DNA from: Salvelinus alpinus
Lineage: Eukaryota; Chordata; Actinopteri; Salmoniformes; Salmonidae
NCBI RefSeq assembly: GCF_045679555.1
Contig: NC_092089.1
Coordinates: 1,490,663 to 1,554,662, forward strand
Direction: 5' to 3'
DNA length: 64,000 nucleotides
Made by a program: the position numbers and the translations under genes. The notes under the pieces were generated by a model. The model had not been told where the DNA came from, did no database searches, and saw only the letters and a program-made list of their open reading frames with translations. Of the stretch, positions 56,339 through 64,000 are shown in pieces (position 1 is the stretch's first letter; each line of letters starts with the position of its first letter).

Positions 56339-59300
56339 AGCAAGCTCTTCAGGTAGGACTGACACCTGTCTCTCACTCTTTCTTGCTCTCTCATCTCTCT
56401 CCCTCTCTATCTGATCTGACTGTATTGTGTTGGTTGTTTTGATGACAGATCTTCTTCTCTGTCTTTGACCAGGTGTGATGACGACGGAGGAGGAGGAGAC
56501 AAAGAGCGATTTGCCAGGTAGAATAAGGAGGTTGTTGGTGCGTGTTTGTGCGTGTGTATAATACAGATATTCTGCATGCACACATCGCGAGCCACCAGAA
56601 TCCCTATCACACCACTGTGATTCTTGTCACTACTACTAACCCCTGAGCTCAGGGACACCTGTTCACTCCTATCAATCCCTTTCTTCTGAGCACAACCCCT
56701 TTCTCTCCCTCCTTTCCTCTCTGCTTCTCTCTCTCAGGATCTCTGAAGTCTTTTTCTTTCAGCACTTCCTCTCCTCTATCACTCCGTCTCGCTTTGAAAG
56801 ACCAGGTTCTCTCTCTCGATCTCTACATTTATCTATCGTATTGATGGATCATTCACTCCTTGTTATATTTATCAATCCATGCTTGTTCCACCTACCTCAT
56901 GCTAATCTGAAAATATAATTTGGTTACGCCAACACTAAACTCTACTCCATGTTGTCCACCTACCTGCCCATCTCTTCCCATTTATATCCCTCCCTCTTTC
57001 TCTCCTCCCACGTCCCTCCTCTACCTCTTCCTCTCTGCCCTTCCTATTTCTCCCCATCTCTACCCCATCCCTGTCCCTCTTCCTACTCCATGTCTGTCGC
57101 TCCTCCCCCTGCTCTCCCATCTCTACCCCATCTCTGTCCTTTCTACTCTCCTCTCTTCCTCTCCTCCCTCATTCCCTCGCTCCAGGGAGAACCACAGTGA
57201 GATTGAGCGGCGGCGGAGGAACAAGATGACTGCTTACATCACAGAGCTGTCGGACATGGTTCCCACCTGTAGCGCGTTGGCACGGAAACCAGATAAGCTG
57301 ACCATCCTGCGCATGGCCGTGTCCCACATGAAGTCTCTGAGAGGGAGCGGCAACACTGCAGCAGATGGGACATACAAACCATCCTTCCTCACCGACCAGG
57401 TTAGAGAAAGAGAGGGAGGACGGAAAGGGGGGAGAGGGGGCTGAGGGATGAAAAGGGAAAAATGCTATCATATGTGTTTGTTGCACAATAATAACTGAGT
57501 GTATCTTCCATGTCATCTCTCCCTCCATCGTTCTCTCTCTCCTCTACCTCTCCTTTCCTCTCTCTCTCCCCCATCCCTCTCTTTTGTAGGAGCTGAAACA
57601 CCTGATCCTGGAAGCTGCTGATGGCTTCCTGTTTGTGGTGTCGTGTGAGAGTGGACGGGTCGTCTACGTGTCAGACTCCCTGACCCCTGTTCTTAACCAA
57701 TCACAGTCCGACTGGCTAGGCTCCTCACTCTACGACCAGCTCCACCCGGACGACGGAGACAAACTACGAGAGCAGCTCTCTACTGCAGAGAATAACAATA
57801 CAGGTACACACAGGTGGTACAGATAAACTACAGGAGCAGCTCTGTACTGCAGAGAGTTATAATACAGGTGGTACAGATGAACTACAGGAGCAGCTCTCTA
57901 CTACAGAGAGTTATAATACAGGTGGTACAGATGAACTACAGGAGCAGCTCTGTACTGCAGAGAGTTATAATACAGGTGGTATAGATGAACTACAGGAGCA
58001 GCTCTCTACTGCAGAGAGTTATAATACAGGTGGTACAGATGAACTACAGGAGCAGCTCTCTACTGCAGAGAGTTATAATACAGGTGGTACAGATGAACTA
58101 CAGGACCAGCTCTCTACTGCAGAGAGTTATAATACAGGTGGTACAGATGAACTACAGGAGCAGCTCTCTACTGCAGAGAGTTATAATACAGGCGGTACAG
58201 ATAAACTACAGGAGCAGCTCTGTACTACAGAGAATTATAATACAGGTGGTACAGATGAACTACAGGACCAGCTCTGTACTACAGAGAATTATAATACAGG
58301 TGGTACAGATGAACTACAGGACCAGCTCTCTACTACAGAGAGTTATAATACAGGTGGTACAGATGAACTACAGGAGCAGCTCTCTACTGCAGAGAGTTAT
58401 AATACAGGCGGTACAGATGAACTACAGGACCAGCTCTGTACTACAGAGAATTATAATACAGGTGGTACAGATGAACTACAGGACCAGCTCTCTACTACAG
58501 AGAGTTATAATACAGGTGGTACAGATGAACTACAGGAGCAGCTCTCTACTGCAGAGAGTTATAATACAGGCGGTACAGATAAACTACAGGAGCAGCTCTG
58601 TACTACAGAGAATTATAATACAGGTGGTACAGATGAACTACAGGAGCAGCTCTGTACTGCAGAGAGTTATAATACAGGTGGTATAGATGAACTACAGGAG
58701 CAGCTCTCTACTGCAGAGAGTTATAATACAGGTGGTACAGATGAACTACAGGACCAGCTCTCTACTGCAGAGAGTTATAATACAGGTGGTACAGATGAAC
58801 TACAGGACCAGCTCTCTACTGCAGAGAGTTATAATACAGGTGGTACAGATGAACTACAGGAGCAGCTCTCTACTGCAGAGAGTTATAATACAGGTGGTAC
58901 AGATGAACTACAGGAGCAGCTCTGTACTACAGAGAGTTATAATACAGGTGGTACAGATGAACTACAGGAGCAGCTCTCTACTGCATAGAGATATAATACA
59001 GGAGGAGAGACACACACAACACTAATGACTGTGAGTAACGACCTTTCTCTCTCTTTCTCAGGGAGGATGTTAGACCTGAAGACAGGAACAGTTAAGAAGG
59101 AGGGACAGCAGTCCTCCGTGAGGATGTGTATGGGAGCCAGACGATCCTTCATATGTAGGATGAGGTGTGTGTGATGAGCTTGCATGTGTATATGGCTGTA
59201 TGCACCTGTGTTGGGAGTGTGTATTCTGAAATGTGTGTGTTTGTAGATGTGGTTCGTGTCCAGTGGAGCCCATGTCTATGAACAGATTGAATTTCCTGCG

Positions 59301-62300
59301 GAGCAGGAACAGGTGAGATAATTCTTATATATTTTACTGTAAAAAGTGCATTCGGAAAGTATTCAGACCCCTTGACTTTTTCCACATTTTGTTATGTTAC
59401 ATCCTTGTTTTAAAATGTATTAAATACACATTTTTCCTCATCAATCTACACACAATACCATAATGACAAATCGAAAACAGGTTTTTATAAATTTTTGCAC
59501 ATTAATTAAAATAAAAAACAGAAATACCTTATTTACATAAGTATTCAGACCCTTTGTTATGAGACTCGAAATTGAGCTCAGGTTCATCCTGTTTCCATTG
59601 ATCATCCTTGAGATGTTTCTGCAACTTGATTGGAGTCCATCTGTGGTAAATTCAGTTGATTGGACATGATTTGGAAAGGCACACACCTGTCTATAAAAGG
59701 TCCCACAGTTGACAGAACAAAATTCAAGCCACGTTGTTGAAGAAATTGTCTATAGAGCTCAGAGACAGGATTGTGTCGAGGTACCAGAGACAGATCTGGG
59801 GAAAGGTACCAACATATTTCTGCAGCATTGAAGTTCCACAAGAGCACAGTGGCCTCCATCATTCTTGAATGGAAGAAGTTTGGAACCACCAAGACACTTC
59901 CTAGAGCTGGCTGCCCAGACAAACTGAGCAATCGGGGGAGAAGGACCGTTGTCAGGGAGGTGACGAAGAACCCAACGGTCACTCTGATAGAGCTCCAGAG
60001 TTCATCTTTGGAGATGGGAGAACCTTCCAGAAGGACAACCATCTCTGCAGAACTCCACCAATCAGTCCTTTATGGTAGAGTGGCTAGACAGAAGCCACTC
60101 CTCAGTATAAGGCTCATGACAGCCTGCTTGGAATTTGCCAAAAGGCATTTAAATGACTCTCAGACCATGAGAAACAAGATTGTCTGGTCTGATGAAACCA
60201 AGATTGAACTTTTTGGTTTGAATGCCAAGCGTCACATCTGGAGGAAACCTGGCACCATCCCTACGGTGAAGCATGGTGGTGGCAGCATACAAAAACACAT
60301 GTTTTTCAACGGCTACGAGACTAGTCAGGATCGAGGCAAAGATGAACGGCGCAAAGTACAGAGAGATCCTTGATGAAAACCTGCTCCAGAGAGCTCAGAC
60401 TGCGGCGAAGGTTCACTTTCCAACAGGATGACGACCCTAAGCACACGGCCAAGACAACGCGCAGGAGTGGCTTCGAGACAAGTTTCTGAATGTCCTTGAG
60501 TGGCCCAGCCAGAGCCCGGACTTGAACCCGATCGAACATCTTTGGAGAAACATGAAAAGAGCTGGTCAGCGACGCTCCCCATCCAACCTGATAGGGTTTG
60601 AGACGATTTGCAGAGAAGAATGGGAGAAACTCCCCTCATACAGGTGTGCCAAGCTTGTAAAGAAGACTCTGGGCTCTAATTGCTGCCAAAGGTGCTTCAA
60701 CAACTGAGTAAATGGTCTGATTGCTTATGTAAATGTCATATTTCAGTTTTTTTTAATAAATTTGCAAACATTTCTGAAAACCTGTTTTTGCTTTGTCATT
60801 GTGGGATATTGTGTGTAGATTGATGAGGAAAAAGGCTTTAACTTAATAAAATGTGGAAAAAGTCAAGATGTCTGAATACTTTCCCGAATGCAATGTATAG
60901 TGAACTATGCCTTGACTGGTAGTGCTCTTCCCTGTAGGAATGGTCTGGGTCCACCCAAGGATGGGGAGCCTCAGTATGTGGTGGTCCACTGCACTGGATA
61001 CATCAAGTCCTGGCCCCCCACAGGTAACTAACTAACTAACCTATGGCTTAGCTCTTATATCAAATCAAATTTTATTGGTCACATACACATGGTTAGCAGA
61101 TGTTATTATGAGTGTAGCGAAATGCTTGTGCTTCTAGTTCCGACAGTGCAGCAATATCTAACAAGTAATCTAACAATTCCCCAACAACTACCTAATACAC
61201 ACAATCTAAAGGGGTAAATGAGAATATATACATATAATTATATGGATGAGCGATGGCCGAACGGCATAGGCAAGGTGCAATAGATGGTATAAAATACAGT
61301 ATATACATATGAGATGAGTAATGTAAGATATGTAAACATTATTGAAGTGACATTATTTAAAGTGGCATTGTTTAAAGTGACTAGTGATCCATTTATTAAA
61401 TTGTCCAGTGATTGGGTCTCAATGTAGGCAGGAGCCTCTCTGAGTTAGTGATTGCTGTTTAGCAGTCTGATGGCCTTGAGATAGAAGCTGTTTTTTAGTC
61501 TCTCGGTCCCAGCTTTGATGCACCTGTACTGACCTCACCTTCTGGATGATAGCAGGGTGAACAGGCAGTGGCTCAGGTGGTTGTTGTCCTTGATGATCTT
61601 TTTGGCCTTCCTGTGACATCGGGTGCTGTAGGTGTCATGGAGGGCAGGTAGTTTGCCCCCGGTGATGCGTTTTGCAGACCGCACCACCCTCTGGAGAGCC
61701 TTGCGGTTGAGGGTGGTGCAGTTGCCGTATAAGGCTGTGATACAGCCCAACAGGATGCTCTCGATTGTGCATCTGTAAAAGTTTGTCAGGGTTTTGGGTG
61801 ACAAGCCAAGTTTCTTCAGCCTCCTGAGGTTGAAGAGGCACTGTTGCGCCTTCTTCACAACACTGTATGTGTGGGTGGACCATTTCAGTTTGTCTGTGAC
61901 GTGTACGCCGAGGAACTTAAAACTTCTCCACTGCTGTCCCTTCGATGTGGATAGGGTAGTGCTCCCTCTGCTGTTTCCCGAAGTCCACGATCATCTTTGT
62001 TTTGTTGACGTTGAGTGAGAGGTTATTTTCCTGACACCACACTCCGAGTGCCCTTACCGTAGGCTGTCTCGTCGTTGTTGGTAATCAAGCCCACTACATT
62101 TGTGTCATCTGCAAACTTGATAATTGAGTTGGAGGCCTGCATGGCCACGCAGTCGTGGGTGAACAGAGAGTACAGGAGGGGGCTGAGCACGCACCCTTAT
62201 GGGGCCCCAGTGTTGAGGGTCAGCGAAGTGGAGATGTTGTTTCCTACCTTCACCACCTGGGGGCGGCCCGTCAGAATGTTCAGGACCCAATTGCACAGGG

Positions 62301-63845
62301 CCGGGTTGAGACCCAAGGCCTCAAGCTTAATTATGAGCTTGTAGGGTACTATGGTGTTGAATGCTGAGCTGTAGTCAATGAACAGCATTCTTACATAGGT
62401 ATTCCTCTTGGGGCAGTGTGCAGTTTGATAGCGATTGCATCGTCTGTGGACCTGTTGGGGCGGTATGCAAACTGAAGTGGGTCTAGGGTGGCTGGTAAGA
62501 TGGAGGTGATATGATCCTTGACTAGTCTCTCAAAGCACTTCATGATGACAGAAGTGAGTGCTACGGGACGGTAGTCATTTAGTTCAGTTATCTTTGCCTT
62601 CTTGGGTACAGGAACAATGGTGGCTATCTTGAAGCGAGGACAGCAGACTGGGATAGGGAGCAATTGAATATGTCTGTAAACACACAAATCAAATCAAATG
62701 TATTTATATAGCCCTTCTTACATCAGCTGATATATCAAAGTGCTGTACAGAAACCCAGCCTAAAACCCCAAACAGCAAGCAATGCAGATGTAGAAGCACG
62801 GTGGCTAGGAAAAACTCCCAAGAAAGGCCAAAACCTAGGAAGAAACCTAGAGAGGAACCAGGCTATGAGGGGTGGACAGTCCTCTTCTGGCTGTGCCGGG
62901 TGGGGATTATAACAGAACATGGCCAAGATGTTAAAATGTTCATAAATGACCAGCATGGTCAAATAATAATAATCACAGTAGTTGTCGAGGGTGCAACAAG
63001 TCAGCACCTCAGGAGTAAATGTCAGTTGGCTTTTCATAGCCGATCATTGAGAGTATCTCTACCGCTCCTGCTGTCTCTAGAGAGTTGAAAACAGCAGGTC
63101 TGGGACAGGTAGCACGTCCGGTGAACAGGTCAACAGGTCAGCCAGCTGGTCTGCGCGTGCTCTGAGGACGCGGCTAGGGATGCTATCTGGGCCAGCAGCC
63201 TTCCAAGAGTTAACACATTTAAATGTTTTACTCACGTCGGCCACGGAGAAGGAGAGGGGGTGGCACAGTCCTTGTTAGCGGGCCGCGACAGTGGCCCGCA
63301 GTGGCCCGTATTATCCTCAAAGCGGGCAAAGAAGGTGTTTAGTTTGTCTGGAAGCAAGATGTCGGTGTCCGTGACGTGGCTGGTTTTCTTTTTGTAGTCC
63401 GTGATTTCCTGTAGACCCTGCCACATACGTCTGGTGCCTGAGCCGTTGAATTGCGACTCCACTTTGTCCCGGCATATATCCAATGTATACACTACTGCTG
63501 CATACTGAGTCCTATGTGTGTGTGTGTTTGCGTGCGCGCATTTCAGGGGTGAATCTAACAGATGAGGAAGCAGACAATATTCAGGGGAGTCGCTACTGTC
63601 TAGTCGCCATCGGTAGACTTCAGGTAAGATGGGACAACTTAATGTCCAATGTTTGGATGGGCTCATGGAACGACCATCTTGCAGACGCTTGTTCTCCCCT
63701 TGTTGTCTAGGTGACCTCTTGCCCGAGCGACACAGACATAAACAGCATCAGCGTTCCGGTGGAGTTCATCTCTCGTCACAACTGCCAGGGCCTCTTTACC
63801 TTCGTAGACCACCGCTGCATGGCCACAGTGGGCTACCAGCCTCAG
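55054..63845 (+). CDS. arnt: Aryl hydrocarbon receptor nuclear translocator (partial, first eleven coding exons)
   Basis: Nuclear bHLH-PAS class II transcription factor that dimerises with AHR, HIF-alpha and SIM proteins. Exons: 55054-55072, 56002-56095, 56290-56352, 56473-56517, 57186-57399, 57590-57803, 59062-59164, 59247-59312, 60938-61023, 63547-63623, 63711-63845. Phases join exactly over 1116 nt (372 residues). Order of parts: acidic N-terminus with 12 consecutive Asp, RCDDD...KERFAR, basic helix [14 protein letters not shown] (about residues 75-88), HLH to about 130, PAS-A from about 145 ([20 protein letters not shown]), and PAS-B starting with [17 protein letters not shown] at the end. 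By eye it is near identical to human ARNT in bHLH and PAS-A, and closer to ARNT than to ARNT2 in the N-terminal acidic segment. The human 15-residue alternative exon (SDDEQSSADKERLAR) is not seen. The C-terminal half lies beyond the window. Confidence 0.94.
55073..56001 (+). other. arnt intron 1, rich in AGCTAGC words
   Basis: 929 bp. From about 55200 to 55720 it is dense in GCTA, AGCTAGC and GTTAGC words, in no regular period. Donor G|GTACAG, acceptor TGTGGCAG. No gene. Confidence 0.8.
56002..56095 (+). CDS. arnt: arnt exon 2: [12 protein letters not shown] to NKRRA
   Basis: 94 nt encoding (D)[20 protein letters not shown] then VPKGSNKRR. It corresponds to the human VPSLGPAIASGNSG...IKRRP stretch, with the nuclear-localisation-like KRR. 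Donor GC|GTGAGT. Confidence 0.9.
56290..56352 (+). CDS. arnt: arnt exon 3: poly-aspartate segment
   Basis: 63 nt: PDF, then twelve GAT codons (56300-56335), then GSKLF. Human has DFDDDGEGNSKFL here. The run is a pure trinucleotide repeat inside coding sequence. Acceptor CTCACAG, donor AG|GTAGGA. Confidence 0.92.
56473..56517 (+). CDS. arnt: arnt exon 4: [14 protein letters not shown]
   Basis: 45 nt matching human CDDDQMSNDKERFAR, with a Gly run in place of QMSN. Acceptor TTTGACCAG, donor CCAG|GTAGAA. Confidence 0.92.
56518..57185 (+). other. arnt intron 4, pyrimidine-rich
   Basis: 668 bp, increasingly CTCCCT-rich toward the acceptor CGCTCCAG. I looked for the human-type alternative 45-nt exon and found none. 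Long ORFs on both strands are low-complexity shadows. Confidence 0.8.
57186..57399 (+). CDS. arnt: arnt exon 5: bHLH domain
   Basis: 214 nt: (R)[18 protein letters not shown], then [20 protein letters not shown] and [17 protein letters not shown], ending SFLTDQ. The basic region His, Glu and Arg that contact the E-box half-site GTG are present (H..E..R pattern). Phase 0 at the end, donor CAG|GTTAGA. Confidence 0.98.
57590..57803 (+). CDS. arnt: arnt exon 6: PAS-A start
   Basis: 214 nt: [60 protein letters not shown] and ENNNT, then G|GTACAC. Its last 40 nt are the source of the tandem repeat in the next intron. Reading through the donor gives a stop (TAA, 57824-57826) after eight codons. Confidence 0.97.
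57804..58990 (+). repeat. 54-bp minisatellite derived from the arnt exon 6 / donor junction
   Basis: About 21-22 tandem units containing GAACTACAGGAGCAGCTCTC and then ACTGCAGAGAGTTATAATAC, AGGTGGTACAGAT. They align to the end of exon 6 (AACTACGAGAGCAGCTCTCT, ACTGCAGAGAATAACAATAC, AG|GT). Variants: GACCAGC for GAGCAGC, TGTACT for TCTACT, AGAATT for AGAGTT, GGCGG for GGTGG. Period 54 is a multiple of three; in the exon's phase a unit would encode [18 protein letters not shown]. In another phase it gives the long [13 protein letters not shown]s, which I treat as shadows. Confidence 0.93.
59062..59164 (+). CDS. arnt: arnt exon 7: [15 protein letters not shown]
   Basis: 103 nt: (G)[19 protein letters not shown] then [14 protein letters not shown], matching human [19 protein letters not shown]. 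Donor AG|GTGTGT. Confidence 0.95.
59247..59312 (+). CDS. arnt: arnt exon 8: [20 protein letters not shown]
   Basis: 66 nt matching human CGSSSVDPVSVNRLSFVRNR. Acceptor GTTTGTAG, donor AACAG|GTGAGA. Confidence 0.93.
59343..60897 (+). mobile_element. Tc1-like transposon in an arnt intron
   Basis: Left end AGTGCATTCGGAAAGTATTC, right end TGAATACTTTCCCGAATGCA, with the family's subterminal blocks (CCATAATGACAAA; TTTGTCATTGTGGG). About 1.55 kb, full length, intron 59313-60937. Same family as the copy in cers2 but more diverged at its extreme ends. Confidence 0.92.
59771..60707 (+). pseudogene. Tc1 transposase, frameshifted
   Basis: One frame runs to 60373 with [39 protein letters not shown] (first catalytic Asp) and [11 protein letters not shown]. 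It then goes out of frame; CAACAGGATGACGACCC encodes the second-Asp block (QQDDDPK), and 60522-60707 has [10 protein letters not shown] with the Glu of DD34E. Start region also altered. Not functional. Confidence 0.88.
60938..61023 (+). CDS. arnt: arnt exon 9: [20 protein letters not shown]
   Basis: 86 nt: (R)[20 protein letters not shown] then YIKSWPPT, matching human [20 protein letters not shown] and YIKAWPPA. Begins only about 40 bp after the Tc1 element's right end. Donor ACAG|GTAACT. Confidence 0.95.
61535..62687 (-). pseudogene. LINE reverse transcriptase remnants
   Basis: On the - strand: [34 protein letters not shown] and [18 protein letters not shown] (62391-62687), then [19 protein letters not shown] with the first catalytic Asp (62197-62388), then [10 protein letters not shown] with the FADD active site (near 62100-62125). 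61535-61858 holds the C-terminal part ([19 protein letters not shown]). Frames shift between the pieces. Confidence 0.87.
62686..63131 (-). mobile_element. Retroposon nested in the LINE
   Basis: Begins CAAATCAAATGTATTTATAT and runs through AAACCCAGCCTAAAACCCCA to GGTCTGGGACAGGTAGCACG. I recall this as another abundant salmonid retroposon end, with its 3' terminus at the left. LINE homology resumes at CAGCCAGCTGGTCTGCGCG. A short ACAGGTCA repeat at the right junction may reflect a target duplication or junction slippage. Confidence 0.72.
63232..63468 (-). pseudogene. LINE ORF2 remnant upstream of the RT
   Basis: The - frame has [20 protein letters not shown] then [20 protein letters not shown] and [11 protein letters not shown], the linker before the RT in this LINE family. 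It ends at the truncation point near 63470. Confidence 0.7.
63547..63623 (+). CDS. arnt: arnt exon 10: [20 protein letters not shown]
   Basis: 77 nt: (G)[20 protein letters not shown] then IGRLQ, matching human [20 protein letters not shown] and AIGRLQ. Acceptor GCGCATTTCAG, donor CAG|GTAAGA. Confidence 0.95.
63711..63845 (+). CDS. arnt: arnt exon 11: start of PAS-B
   Basis: 135 nt, 45 codons: [45 protein letters not shown]. It matches human [20 protein letters not shown]. Acceptor TTGTCTAG, donor CAG|GTAGGC. The remaining exons are beyond the window. Confidence 0.96.
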
Positions 63846-63906
63846 GTAGGCCTCACTCACAGCCTGGGGCTAGAGTAGGACAAACACACAGCATCGCATT
63901 TCATAG

Positions 63907-64000
63907 TGTATCAGAATACAGAATGTGTTTAAACTGTATCAGGATACAGAATGTGTTTAAACTGTGTATCAGGATACAGTATGTGTTTAATCTGTATCAG
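63907..64000. repeat. 28-30 bp tandem repeat at the window edge
   Basis: At least three full units of TGTATCAGGATACAG plus AATGTGTTTAAAC, and a fourth cut by the right edge. Each unit holds a near-palindromic TGTATCAGGATACA. Confidence 0.85.

Larger units (their letters stand above)
61059..63470 (-). mobile_element. 5'-truncated LINE, antisense, with a nested retroposon
   Basis: Non-LTR retrotransposon whose coding strand is -. Its 3' end is at the left (the + strand TCAAATCAAATTTTATTGG is the usual terminal repeat). It carries reverse transcriptase pieces and a C-terminal region but no endonuclease, so it is 5'-truncated near 63470. About 1.95 kb without the nested insert at 62686-63131. 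Likely in the CR1/L2/Rex-type group; clade not resolved. Confidence 0.85.

Noticed and set aside
56699..56810. Possible alternative arnt exon after CTCTCAG near 56739
   Set aside because: The sequence after this acceptor-like site does not resemble the human alternative exon and has no matching donor in phase.
57985..59025. ORFs [12 protein letters not shown] of 233 and 112 codons
   Set aside because: Out-of-phase reading of the arnt-derived 54-bp repeat inside an intron.

Overview
This is eukaryotic nuclear DNA. It carries two multi-exon vertebrate genes on the + strand, GT-AG introns, and large amounts of mini- and microsatellite and transposon sequence. The transposon families are of the kind I know from salmonid fishes (trout, salmon, char): Tc1-like elements with CAGTGCATTCGGAAAG ends, a Ty3/gypsy element with TGTCACGACTTCC LTR ends, and LINE 3' ends reading TCAAATCAAATTTTATTGG. 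The family calls are from memory, not from a search. The species is not determined.

Layout. (1) 1-34955: one uninterrupted minisatellite of roughly 970 units, nominal period 36 bp, cut by the left window edge. It has no gene in it. It ends about 475 bp before the first visible ceramide synthase exon, so it probably fills the intron after the N-terminal coding exon, which is not in the window. (2) 35430-51110: nine coding exons of a CERS2-type ceramide synthase. They run from the homeobox-like region through the Lag1p/TLC catalytic domain to the acidic C-terminus and stop codon. All exon phases match. The 10.3-kb intron at 36213-46558 holds a 37-bp minisatellite, a TG/TGCG microsatellite, a 43-49 bp minisatellite split by a solo LTR, and a Tc1 element containing an antisense, internally deleted gypsy element. 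(3) 51111-55053: CERS2 3' UTR and intergenic DNA. (4) 55054-63845: the first eleven coding exons of ARNT, covering the start codon, acidic stretch, bHLH, PAS-A and the start of PAS-B; the gene continues past the right edge. Its introns hold a 54-bp minisatellite copied from an ARNT exon end, a second Tc1 element, and an antisense LINE fragment with a nested retroposon.

CERS2 (an ER sphingolipid enzyme) and ARNT (a bHLH-PAS transcription factor) are not functionally linked. Their adjacency is conserved synteny: in human they lie close together in the same orientation on 1q21, with SETDB1 between them, and I see no SETDB1 here.

I found no convincing new protein system. The most unusual items are the 35-kb array (no stop codon in any + frame, almost no AG dinucleotides, nested higher-order duplications), two adjacent perfect hairpins just before the last CERS2 acceptor, the ARNT exon-derived satellite that repeats a splice donor about 21 times, and the nested transposon mosaic with a 114-bp internal duplication.
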